In this document: positions 1-5,876 of the stretch, in pieces
How the letters are laid out: each line of letters starts with the position of its first letter
How positions within the stretch are numbered: position 1 is the first letter of the stretch
Source of the DNA: JBQTIQ01 sp052387955
Lineage (GTDB): Bacteria > Actinomycetota > Acidimicrobiia > Acidimicrobiales > JACDCH01
Direction: 5' to 3'
DNA length: 14,977 nt
Assembly: GCA_052387955.1 (NCBI GenBank)
Contig: JBQTIQ010000086.1
Span: 1 to 14,977 of the forward strand
Program-made: the position numbers and the translations under genes
The notes under the pieces: generated by a model
Told to the model about the DNA's origin: nothing
The model's input: the letters and a program-made list of their open reading frames with translations, nothing else
The model's database searches: none

Positions 1-692
1 TCTACCAGGCCGACGACCGCCCAGCGCCGGCCGGGCGCCCGTGGCTGCTGGTGAACATGATCTCCTCCCTCGACGGCGCCGTCGCCCTCGACGGACGGTC
101 GGGCGGCCTGGGCTCCCCGGGGGACCGTCGGGTGTTCGCTGCGGTACGGGCCCTCGCCGACGTCGTGCTGGCCGGCGCCGGGACCGTGAGGGCCGAGGGC
201 TACCGGCCGCCCCGGTGCGCCCCGGCGGCCCGCGACGCGAGGGTCGCCCGTGGGCTCTCCCCCGCCCCCCGCCTGGCGGTGGTGTCGGGATCGCTCGAGC
301 TGAGCCCGACCGCGCCCTGGCTGGCGGACGCCGATGCCGACAACCGCCCGATCATCTTCACGGCCCGGACGAGCCCCGCGGACCGGCGCCGAGCTCTGGA
401 GGCGACAGCCGACGTCCTGGTAGCGGGCGACGAGCAGGTCGACCTTGCCGCGGCGCTGGGGAGGCTCGGCCAGCGAGGGGCGAGGGTCGTCGTCTGTGAG
501 GGTGGGCCCGTGCTCAACGCCGGCCTCGCGGCCCACGGGCTGGTCGACGAGCTGTGCCTGTCCCTGGCCCCCCTCCTGGTCGGCGGGTGCGGTACCGGCA
601 TCGTCAATGGCGACCTCGGGGCCCCAACGTCGTTGCGCCTCGCCCGGCTACTGGAGGAGGACGGTGCCCTGTTCGCCCGCTACGTCGTGTAG
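1..692 (+). CDS. Pyrimidine reductase family protein (RibD C-terminal domain), 5' truncated by window edge
   Basis: The frame is open from the first bases (first full codon at base 3) through a TAG stop at 690-692, so the start lies outside the window. About 229 residues are visible. They cover most of a RibD_C/dihydrofolate-reductase-like fold: an N-terminal strand with VNMISSLDGAVAL, the nucleotide-binding motif LAGAGTVRAEGYRP, and the C-terminal signature VVVCEGGPVLNAGLAAHGLVDEL followed by LAPLLVGG. Known for the family: NADPH-dependent reduction of a pyrimidine or pterin ring. Actinobacteria carry stand-alone relatives, such as mycobacterial Rv2671, distinct from bifunctional RibD; that homologue can act as a dihydrofolate reductase. 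No deaminase domain is visible, but the N-terminus is missing. The exact substrate (riboflavin precursor or dihydrofolate) cannot be assigned. It converges on nrdR with a 45-bp gap. Confidence 0.85.
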   Translation, partial: YQADDRPAPAGRPWLLVNMISSLDGAVALDGRSGGLGSPGDRRVFAAVRALADVVLAGAGTVRAEGYRPPRCAPAARDARVARGLSPAPRLAVVSGSLELSPTAPWLADADADNRPIIFTARTSPADRRRALEATADVLVAGDEQVDLAAALGRLGQRGARVVVCEGGPVLNAGLAAHGLVDELCLSLAPLLVGGCGTGIVNGDLGAPTSLRLARLLEEDGALFARYVV

Positions 693-737
693 CTGGGCGG
701 CTCCGGGCCGGCCGGGCCGTTCGTGCCTGCCCGGTGC

Positions 738-1220
738 TCAGGCACCGCTACCGGCCGGGCCGGGCACGTCGGCCTTGGCCAGCAGCGTGAGCTCGTGCTC
801 GAAGTCGGCGGCATCGTCGAAGCCCTTGTAGACGCTGGCGAACCGGACGTAGGCCACCTCGTCGACGGCGCGGAGGCGATCGAGAACGGCGAGGCCGACC
901 TGCTCCGATGGGATATCGCCGCCCCCGCCCAGGCGGAGCGAGTCTTCGAGCCTCTCCGCCAGCGTCTCGAGCTCGCCGGCAGCAATGGGGCGGCCCTTGG
1001 CCGCCGCCCGCAGGCCGGCGACGATCTTGTTGCGGTCGAAGGGTTGGCGTTGCCCGGAGCGCTTGACGACCATCAACGGCGCCTCCTCGACCCGCTCGTA
1101 CGTGGTGAAGCGACGGCCACAGCCGAGGCATTCACGCCGTCGCCGGATACTGCGGTCGTCGTCGGCACTGCGGGAGTCGACCACCTTGTCGTCCAGGCTG
1201 TCGCACGTCGGGCACCGCAC
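738..1220 (-). CDS. nrdR: Transcriptional repressor NrdR
   Basis: NrdR is a zinc-ribbon/ATP-cone repressor of ribonucleotide reductase genes that senses ATP/dATP. The 160-residue product has the diagnostic N-terminal zinc ribbon (C3-P-T-C6 and C31-L-G-C34 in CLGCGRRFTT). An ATP-cone follows from about residue 48 to 138 (VVKRSGQRQPFDRNKIVAGL; the YVRFASVYKGFDD segment near its end). Length is normal for the family (150-165). I chose the GTG at 1220-1218 because NrdR proteins begin M-R/K-C-P-x-C; the frame stays open upstream to 1424 but that extension has no family counterpart. There is no Shine-Dalgarno. A TAGCGT -10-like hexamer lies 7 nt upstream, so a leaderless transcript is possible. It lies 200 bp downstream of the LysM gene on the same strand, as in Mycobacterium (lexA, Rv2719c, nrdR). 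Confidence 0.95.
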   Translation of the reverse strand: MRCPTCDSLDDKVVDSRSADDDRSIRRRRECLGCGRRFTTYERVEEAPLMVVKRSGQRQPFDRNKIVAGLRAAAKGRPIAAGELETLAERLEDSLRLGGGGDIPSEQVGLAVLDRLRAVDEVAYVRFASVYKGFDDAADFEHELTLLAKADVPGPAGSGA

Positions 1221-1227
1221 TGCGGTG

Positions 1228-1255
1228 ACGCTACTGCGACTCCGGCAGGCGTCAG
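1228..1255 (-). promoter_or_regulatory. Candidate nrdR promoter, leaderless type
   Basis: On the minus strand a CTGACG (-35-like, 1255-1250) is followed by a 16-nt spacer and TAGCGT (1233-1228), which fits the actinobacterial TANNNT -10. Seven nucleotides later comes the nrdR GTG. This places the transcription start at or within a base or two of the start codon, as in leaderless actinobacterial mRNAs. It was read by eye and not tested. Confidence 0.4.
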
Positions 1256-1420
1256 GGGCGGCCCGGAGTGGTCGCCCGAGGCCGGCAGCGGGTGCGTGGG
1301 CCCCCACCGAGGGCGTCGACGCGCCCCGTGCAGAGCCCGACCGGGGACCGACGAACGGCACCGACGGCCGGCGCTCGACGGTGGTCCCGGGCCCACGCGT
1401 ACCCGGCGTCCCCGACCGGT

Positions 1421-1954
1421 TCACGACAGCCGCAGCCGCTGGCCCACCTGGAGGTCAGCGGTGCCGTTGAGCGCCACCAGCCGATCGACGGTGGAGCGCA
1501 CATCACCGTCGGGAGCGAGATCCCGAGCGATCGTCCACAAGGTCTCGCCCGGGTGCACGACGTGAACGGGCGCGGCATTCCCGTCGGCCGGGGCGGCCGC
1601 TGTGGGCTGCGACTCCGGCCCGGCAGCCTCGGTGGCAACCGCGGCCTGAGCCGGCCCGCGAGCCGTCCCACTCGTCGCCACTGCCAGGGCGAGTAAGAGT
1701 GGGAGCAGCACCGCCACCACCAGCAGCCACGACCGACCGGGAGCGGCGGTGACATCGGCCGGGCGAGAACGGTGCCGGCCACTGCGGTCCACGCCTGGGG
1801 CAGGCCGGTGGCGCCGAGGGGCGACCTCGACCGGTGCGCGACCGGCAGCGGCAAGCGCGACGCCGCCGCTTCGGCGGTAGGCGGGGCCGGCCCCCGGTCG
1901 GGGGGGGAAATCGGACCGGTTGCCCGGCCGTTCGCTGATGGTTGTCGGGACCAT
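1421..1954 (-). CDS. Single-pass membrane LysM protein, probable SOS-controlled division/cell-wall factor
   Basis: The product is 177 residues in three parts: a basic, Pro/Arg-rich N-terminal segment (1-75), one transmembrane helix (about 76-94, SWLLVVAVLLPLLLALAVA), then an Ala/Pro linker and a C-terminal LysM domain (about 130-176, HVVHPGETLWTIARDLAPDG...LNGTADLQVGQRLRL). Expected topology is N-in with LysM outside, binding peptidoglycan. The ATG at 1954 is supported by GGAGG 8 nt upstream; the frame is open further to 2305 but that would run through the LexA boxes. Position and architecture match the LysM genes divergent from lexA in actinobacteria (mycobacterial Rv2719c/ChiZ; compare DivS in Corynebacterium and YneA in Bacillus). 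Those are SOS-induced and delay division. The division role is inferred from context; no catalytic hydrolase domain is visible. Confidence 0.85.
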   Translation of the reverse strand: MVPTTISERPGNRSDFPPRPGAGPAYRRSGGVALAAAGRAPVEVAPRRHRPAPGVDRSGRHRSRPADVTAAPGRSWLLVVAVLLPLLLALAVATSGTARGPAQAAVATEAAGPESQPTAAAPADGNAAPVHVVHPGETLWTIARDLAPDGDVRSTVDRLVALNGTADLQVGQRLRLS

Positions 1955-2000
1955 GCGCCCATCCTCCCCAGGGGGTGTGACAGTCGGCGTGCAGGAAGCT

Positions 2001-2014
2001 CGAACCCTTGTTCG
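2001..2014. promoter_or_regulatory. LexA box 1
   Basis: CGAAC-CCTT-GTTCG is a perfect match to the actinobacterial/Bacillus LexA consensus CGAAC-N4-GTTCG, with T on both flanks. It is the box nearest the LysM gene, 47 bp upstream of its ATG, so it most likely controls that gene. Confidence 0.88.
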
Positions 2015-2022
2015 TCCATCGA

Positions 2023-2052
2023 AGAGGACCACGAACATGTGTTCCCCGTCAA
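2023..2052 (-). promoter_or_regulatory. Candidate promoter of the LysM gene
   Basis: A TTGACG (5 of 6 to the -35 consensus) lies at 2052-2047 on the minus strand. A poor -10 (TCCTCT, 2028-2023) follows after 18 nt. LexA box 2 fills most of the spacer. The -35 is convincing and the -10 is weak, so treat the exact placement as tentative. Confidence 0.35.
2032..2045. promoter_or_regulatory. LexA box 2
   Basis: CGAAC-ATGT-GTTCC has both core half-sites (GAAC/GTTC) intact. Its centre is 31 bp from the centre of box 1, about three helical turns, so bound LexA dimers would lie on roughly the same DNA face. It falls in the spacer of the candidate LysM promoter. Confidence 0.85.
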
Positions 2053-2060
2053 GAGCCGGA

Positions 2061-2074
2061 CGAACGAGTGTTTG
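2061..2074. promoter_or_regulatory. LexA box 3
   Basis: CGAAC-GAGT-GTTTG has one mismatch (GTTTG for GTTCG), a variant accepted in mycobacterial SOS boxes. Its centre is 29 bp from that of box 2. It overlaps the first bases of the candidate lexA -35 element. Confidence 0.75.
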
Positions 2075-2100
2075 CCTCGGGTACCGCGGTTTGCTACGTT
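2072..2100 (+). promoter_or_regulatory. Candidate lexA promoter
   Basis: TTGCCT (2072-2077), a 17-nt spacer and TACGTT (2095-2100, TANNNT type) form a plausible housekeeping promoter. The predicted start near 2107 gives a leader of about 94 nt. LexA boxes 3 and 4 bracket it, touching the -35 and the start site, as expected for autorepression. Confidence 0.55.
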
Positions 2101-2105
2101 GCGAC

Positions 2106-2119
2106 CAAACGCACGTTCG
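2106..2119. promoter_or_regulatory. LexA box 4
   Basis: CAAAC-GCAC-GTTCG is, read on the minus strand, CGAAC-GTGC-GTTTG, the same one-mismatch class as box 3 in the opposite orientation. It lies where the lexA transcription start is predicted, so LexA bound here should block its own promoter. Confidence 0.72.
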
Positions 2120-2200
2120 ACTTCTCGTCCGTCCGCTCGACCTGCCGGCCGAGCCCTGCTCCTCCCCTCGAGCCGCCCGCTCCACACCTCCGGAGGCCCC

Positions 2201-2833
2201 GTGACCGAACAGCCGCTCACCGAGCGCCAGCGCGAGATCCTGCAGATGATCGACGGCGCCATGCGCGAGCGTGGCTACCCGCCGTCGGTGAGGGAGATCG
2301 GCCACGCCGTCGGCCTCACCTCACCGTCGACCGTCCACTCCCACCTGGCAACGCTCCAGCGCCTCGGCTACCTCCGGCGCGACCCGAGCAAGCCCCGGGC
2401 GATCGAGGTCCGCTACGACCCGAACTCGGGCGCCGCCCTCGAACGCCGGCCGGTGCGCCACGTCCCGCTGGTCGGCGACGTCGCCGCCGGGACCGATGTG
2501 CTCGCCCAGGAGAACGTTGAGGAGCTCCTGCCTCTGCCGGCGGACTTCACCGGCGACGGCGACCTGTTCATGCTCCGAGTCCGCGGCGACTCGATGATCG
2601 AGGCCGGCATCCTCGACGGCGACTTCGTCGTCGCCCGCGCCCAGTCGACGGCCGAGAAGGGCGACGTCGTGGTGGCGGGGATCCCCGGCGAGGAAGCAAC
2701 CGTCAAGGTCTTCCAGCGTCGAGGCGCCCGCGTCGTGCTGGCCCCGGCCAACGCCCGCCTCGAACCGATGGAGTTCGACGCTGCCGAAGTGACCGTCTTC
2801 GGGCGCGTCGTCACCGTCATGCGCCGGCTGTAA
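2201..2833 (+). CDS. lexA: SOS repressor LexA
   Basis: LexA represses DNA-damage genes and self-cleaves when stimulated by RecA filaments. The 210-residue product has an N-terminal winged helix-turn-helix (about 1-70: LTERQREILQMIDGAM, PPSVREIGHAVGL, SPSTVHSHLATLQRLGYL). Its C-terminal S24 peptidase domain keeps every key residue: cleavage site A96-G97 (GDVAAGTDV), catalytic S131 (RGDSMIEAGILDGD) and K169 (GEEATVKVF). It should therefore be fully inducible. The GTG start at 2201 is set by GGAGG at 2192-2196 and by homology; the frame is open upstream to 1772 but that part crosses the operator region. It is divergent from the LysM gene and shares its four-box operator. The protease follows 70 bp downstream. 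Confidence 0.97.
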   Translation: MTEQPLTERQREILQMIDGAMRERGYPPSVREIGHAVGLTSPSTVHSHLATLQRLGYLRRDPSKPRAIEVRYDPNSGAALERRPVRHVPLVGDVAAGTDVLAQENVEELLPLPADFTGDGDLFMLRVRGDSMIEAGILDGDFVVARAQSTAEKGDVVVAGIPGEEATVKVFQRRGARVVLAPANARLEPMEFDAAEVTVFGRVVTVMRRL

Positions 2834-2903
2834 CGGCCACGTCCCGACGTTAGGCCGTAGCTGGGTTCGGCGCGCCCCGGCGCTGATGCCCGACAATGGC
2901 GCG

Positions 2904-4214
2904 ATGTCCTTCGAGCGGCGGCTGATGGGCGCGCTGGCGTCGATGGCGTGCGCCGCCGTCTCCTGCCTCGGCCTGGTGGAGCCCGGGAACGTTGCCGCCG
3001 GCGTCCTCGTCGAGCCCGCCCGGGCCCAGGACGCTGCCATCGACGATCCCGCCTTCGAGCTCCAGTGGGGCCTCATGGCCATCGGGGCGCCGGCCGTTTG
3101 GCCGGTTTCGACCGGCGCCGGTGTCACCGTCGCCGTTCTCGATTCGGGCGCCTCCCTCGATCACGAAGACCTCGCCACCCACATCGTCGGCGCCGCCACC
3201 TGCGTGGGGACCAACGGCGCCTCCGACCGCTGCGTGCCCGGCGGCCAGGACGACGACGGCCACGGCACCCACGTCGCCGGCGTCGTGGCCGCGGCGCGCA
3301 ACAACGGCCGCGGCATCGCCGGCGTCGCGCCCGACGCCTCCCTGCTGATCGTGAAGGTCCTGCGGGAATCCTGCGACGCACCGGGGCCCTGCGGTGCGCA
3401 AGGCACGGCCGACGACGTGTCGGCCGGCATCCGCTATGCCGCCGACCAGGGCGCCGACGTCATCAACCTGTCGCTCGGCAGCTACAGCCAAGCCGTCTTC
3501 GGGCCGGAGTTCGACAAGGCCCTCGACTACGCCTGGGAACGGGGCGCGCTGCCGGTGGTGGCCGCCGGCAACGACGTGGCCAGCGCGTCGGGGTTCGAGG
3601 ACGAGCCCGCGATCGTCGTCGGAGCCGTCGACCGCGCCAACGCCAAGTCGACCTACGCCAACGGCGTGGGCACCGCCCGCTGGGCGCTTTCGGCCCCCGG
3701 CGGCGAAGCCGACACCGTCGCCACCTGTGAGTCGGCCCCCCAGGGGATCCTCTCGACGTACTGGATCAATGGTGCCGACGGCTACGCCTGCCTCGCCGGC
3801 ACGTCCATGGCGGCCCCCCATGTGGCCGGCGCCGCAGCCCTCCTGCGGGCGGCCGGGCTGTCCCCCCAGGAGACGGTCGACCGTCTGCTGGCGACCGCCG
3901 TCGACCTCGGTCCCGCCGGGCCCGACCCGGTCTTCGGCGCCGGCCGGGTCGACGTCGCCGCTGCCCTGTCGGGTGCGCCCGCCGCGGCCGCACCCGTCGC
4001 TCCCGGTGTCGGCGCGGTGCCCGCGGAGGGGGGCGTCGCCCCCGGGGCCGTACCGCCCGCCGCGCCCGACCAGCCGGCCATCGTGGAGTTTGCTGCACCC
4101 TCTGCGGGGCGCGCGGACCGAGGCCTACCCCTCGGGCGGACGCTCACCGTTGTGGTGATCGGTGTAGCCGCCGCTCTCGTGTGGTCGAAGGTGCGAGGCT
4201 CCCGCCGGCCCTGA
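2904..4214 (+). CDS. Secreted, C-terminally membrane-anchored S8 (subtilisin-like) serine protease
   Basis: The product is 436 residues from the ATG at 2904; another ATG at 2886 adds six, and neither has a good ribosome site. The N-terminus looks like a signal peptide (RR, then hydrophobic LMGALASMACAAVSCLGL, possible cleavage after ARA at residue 41). The catalytic domain has the full triad: D80 (VAVLDSGASLD), H120 (DDGHGTHVAG), S301 (AGTSMAAPHVAGAAALL), plus oxyanion N223 (VVAAGNDV). Six Cys (100, 110, 157, 163, 275, 296) could form disulfides outside the cell. A Pro/Ala-rich linker (about 360-405) leads to a C-terminal helix (about 413-429) and basic tail. This is the topology of mycosins, but no type VII secretion gene is visible, so the substrate is unknown. 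No LPxTG motif. It lies downstream of lexA on the same strand; I see no LexA box of its own. Confidence 0.9.
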   Translation: MSFERRLMGALASMACAAVSCLGLVEPGNVAAGVLVEPARAQDAAIDDPAFELQWGLMAIGAPAVWPVSTGAGVTVAVLDSGASLDHEDLATHIVGAATCVGTNGASDRCVPGGQDDDGHGTHVAGVVAAARNNGRGIAGVAPDASLLIVKVLRESCDAPGPCGAQGTADDVSAGIRYAADQGADVINLSLGSYSQAVFGPEFDKALDYAWERGALPVVAAGNDVASASGFEDEPAIVVGAVDRANAKSTYANGVGTARWALSAPGGEADTVATCESAPQGILSTYWINGADGYACLAGTSMAAPHVAGAAALLRAAGLSPQETVDRLLATAVDLGPAGPDPVFGAGRVDVAAALSGAPAAAAPVAPGVGAVPAEGGVAPGAVPPAAPDQPAIVEFAAPSAGRADRGLPLGRTLTVVVIGVAAALVWSKVRGSRRP

Positions 4215-4215
4215 C

Positions 4216-4238
4216 CCGCCCGCAGTGGGCCCGGGCGG
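4216..4238. terminator. Hairpin between convergent protease and peroxiredoxin genes
   Basis: A perfect 7-bp stem CCGCCCG/CGGGCGG with a 9-nt loop fills the 25-bp gap between the two convergent stops. It is followed by TT and a little later TTT on the plus strand, without a proper U-tract. The position suggests a bidirectional terminator, but GC-rich DNA makes such stems common. Confidence 0.45.
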
Positions 4239-4239
4239 T

Positions 4240-4701
4240 TCAGACCTTTGCCAGCGCCGCGTCGTAGCTGGACTTCTCGCGTGCCGTCCCCAGAGAATCG
4301 GTCGAGAACTGGTCGGCGACCACTCCGTCCTTGCCGATGATGAACGTGGCCCGGATGGCGCACCCGATCTCGTCGTTGAACACGCCGTACGCTTTGGCCA
4401 CGGCGCCGTGAGGCCAGAAGTCGGACAGCACTGGGAACTGGTAGCCCTTCTGTTCGGCCCACTGCTTCTGGGCGAACCGGCTGTCGCAGGAGACCGCCAG
4501 CACCTGCATGCCGGCGTCCTCGAACTGGCTGAAGTCGTCACGGAGCTGGCATAGCTCGCTCTCGCACAGCCCGCTGAAGGTGAAGGGGTAGAAGACCAGG
4601 GCCACCGTCTTGTCCCCACGGAACTTCGACAGCTGCACGCTCTCGCCGTCCTGGCCCTTCAGGGAGAAGTCGGGGGCCTCTTGGCCGATCTCGACCGTCA
4701 T
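4240..4701 (-). CDS. AhpE-like peroxiredoxin
   Basis: A 153-residue thiol peroxidase that reduces H2O2, organic peroxides or peroxynitrite in the cytoplasm. The thioredoxin fold is recognisable (APDFSLKGQDG, VALVFYPFTFSGLC46ESELC51QLRD). The stretch PVLSDFWPHGAVAKAYGVFN is strongly AhpE-like. C46 is the peroxidatic Cys, with T41 (of PFTFSGLC) and R117 as likely active-site partners. C51, five residues on, sits where BCP-type atypical 2-Cys enzymes carry a resolving Cys; C72 and C114 are further candidates. Mycobacterial AhpE is a 1-Cys enzyme, so the reduction mechanism may differ here. ATG at 4701 with AGGAG about 12 nt upstream. It is downstream of dapE on the same strand but separated by a probable terminator. 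Confidence 0.9.
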   Translation of the reverse strand: MTVEIGQEAPDFSLKGQDGESVQLSKFRGDKTVALVFYPFTFSGLCESELCQLRDDFSQFEDAGMQVLAVSCDSRFAQKQWAEQKGYQFPVLSDFWPHGAVAKAYGVFNDEIGCAIRATFIIGKDGVVADQFSTDSLGTAREKSSYDAALAKV

Positions 4702-4723
4702 CGTCTTGTTCGCTCCTGGGTGT

Positions 4724-4755
4724 GGAAAAAGGGGGTCGTGGGCCGCACGCGGCCC
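4724..4755 (-). terminator. Probable rho-independent terminator after dapE
   Basis: The inverted repeat GGGCCGC-AC-GCGGCCC (4740-4755; in practice a 6-bp stem with a 4-nt loop) is followed on the minus strand after nine bases by TTTTT (4728-4724), a rare T-tract in this GC-rich DNA. It sits just past the dapE stop and before the peroxiredoxin start. The distance to the T-tract is longer than ideal. Confidence 0.45.
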
Positions 4756-4768
4756 TCGGGCCTGGACG

Positions 4769-5836
4769 CTATCCCGGCCATCTCGTCACGAGATCGTGCA
4801 AGACGGCGAACACCTTTTCCAATTCCGCCCGGCCCACCCGCTCCTCGGGAGTGTGGGCCAGCTGCGGGTCACCGGGGCCGAAGTTGGCCGCCGGCACCCC
4901 CCAGGCCGAGAACCGGGCGACATCGGTCCATCCCAACTTGGCCCGGACGTCGAGCCGGTTGCGTTCGACCAGTGCGGCCAGCACCGGGTGGTCGACGCCG
5001 GGGACCGCGGCCGGGGCGACGTCGGTGACCACGAACTCGTCCCCGGCGTCCAGGGCCGGTGCCAGCAGGCCGCGCAACCACGCCTCGGCCGCCACCGGGT
5101 CACGGTCCGGGGCGAAACGGTGGTTGAGCACGACCTTCGCCCGGTCGGGAACCACGTTGCCGGCCACGCCGCCCTCGACGGCCACGGCCTGCAACGCCTC
5201 GCGGTACTCGCAGCCGGACAGGACGGGACGGCGGCCTTCCCAGCCGTCGACCACCGCCAGTAGCCGTCCGAGCCGGTGGATGGCGTTGCGGCCCATCCAC
5301 GGCCGGGCGGTGTGGGCACGGGTGCCGTGGAGCACGACCTCGGCCCGCAACGTGCCCTGGCAACCGGCCTCGACGTCGGCGCCGGTGGGCTCACCGAGCA
5401 GGGCGGCGTCGCCTTCGAGGAGGTCGGGCCGGGCCGAAAAGAGCTGGCCCAGCCCGTTGTGGACGGCGGCAACCTCCTCGGCGGCGTAGAAGACGTAGGT
5501 GAGGTCGATGGCGGGATCGGGGACGGTGCGAGCGAGTTCGAGCATGACGGCCAGACCGCTCTTCATGTCCGCCGCCCCGACCCCCCACAGCACGTCACCG
5601 TCGGTGCGGGCCTGTCCGTTGCCGGCGGCGGGCACGGTGTCGGTGTGCCCGGCCAGGACCAGCCGGTACCGCCGGCCGACGGTGGTGCGCGCCACCACGT
5701 TGTCCCCGACCCGGTCGACCACTAGCCACGGCAGGGCGCCGAGCTCGGCCTCGATGTGATCGGCGATCCCGGCCTCGTGGTGGCTCACCGAAGGGATGTC
5801 CACGAGCGCCGCGGTGCGGGCCAGGAGATCGGTCAC
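4769..5836 (-). CDS. dapE: Succinyl-diaminopimelate desuccinylase DapE (M20 metallopeptidase family)
   Basis: DapE hydrolyses N-succinyl-LL-2,6-diaminopimelate to LL-diaminopimelate and succinate, using two zinc ions. The 355-residue product has all family metal/catalytic residues in order: H64 and D66 (LAGHTDTVPA), D90 (GVGAADMKSG), the E120-E121 pair (YAAEEVAAVHNGLG), E149 (LLGEPTGADVEAGCQG) and H328 (QLAHTPEERV). A lid/dimerisation domain lies in between, about 165-275 (HGTRAHTARPWMGRNAIHRLG). Length is usual for actinobacterial DapE. It starts at a GTG; no earlier in-frame start was found after the dapD stop, 40 bp upstream. Order dapD-dapE on one strand indicates cotranscription. DapE is more specific than generic 'M20 peptidase' because dapD is adjacent and dapC and dapF are nearby. 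Confidence 0.93.
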   Translation of the reverse strand: MTDLLARTAALVDIPSVSHHEAGIADHIEAELGALPWLVVDRVGDNVVARTTVGRRYRLVLAGHTDTVPAAGNGQARTDGDVLWGVGAADMKSGLAVMLELARTVPDPAIDLTYVFYAAEEVAAVHNGLGQLFSARPDLLEGDAALLGEPTGADVEAGCQGTLRAEVVLHGTRAHTARPWMGRNAIHRLGRLLAVVDGWEGRRPVLSGCEYREALQAVAVEGGVAGNVVPDRAKVVLNHRFAPDRDPVAAEAWLRGLLAPALDAGDEFVVTDVAPAAVPGVDHPVLAALVERNRLDVRAKLGWTDVARFSAWGVPAANFGPGDPQLAHTPEERVGRAELEKVFAVLHDLVTRWPG

Positions 5837-5876
5837 CGAGTGCGGTGCACCCCGGCGGGGCCGCCTCCGCCCGTGC

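Noticed and set aside
700..768. GGCCGGG-rich stretch and a GGTGC/GCACC stem between the reductase gene and nrdR
   Set aside because: Short GC stems of this kind are expected by chance here and no T-tract follows; not strong enough to call a terminator.
723..1565. Plus-strand open frame opposite nrdR and the end of the LysM gene
   Set aside because: It is a shadow of nrdR in GC-rich DNA; no recognisable domain.
1772..2200. N-terminal extension of lexA (143 extra codons)
   Set aside because: It crosses the four LexA boxes and the promoter; GGAGG before the GTG at 2201 and LexA homology set the real start.
1955..2305. N-terminal extension of the LysM gene into lexA
   Set aside because: It would run through the operator and the lexA coding region; the ATG at 1954 has a strong Shine-Dalgarno.
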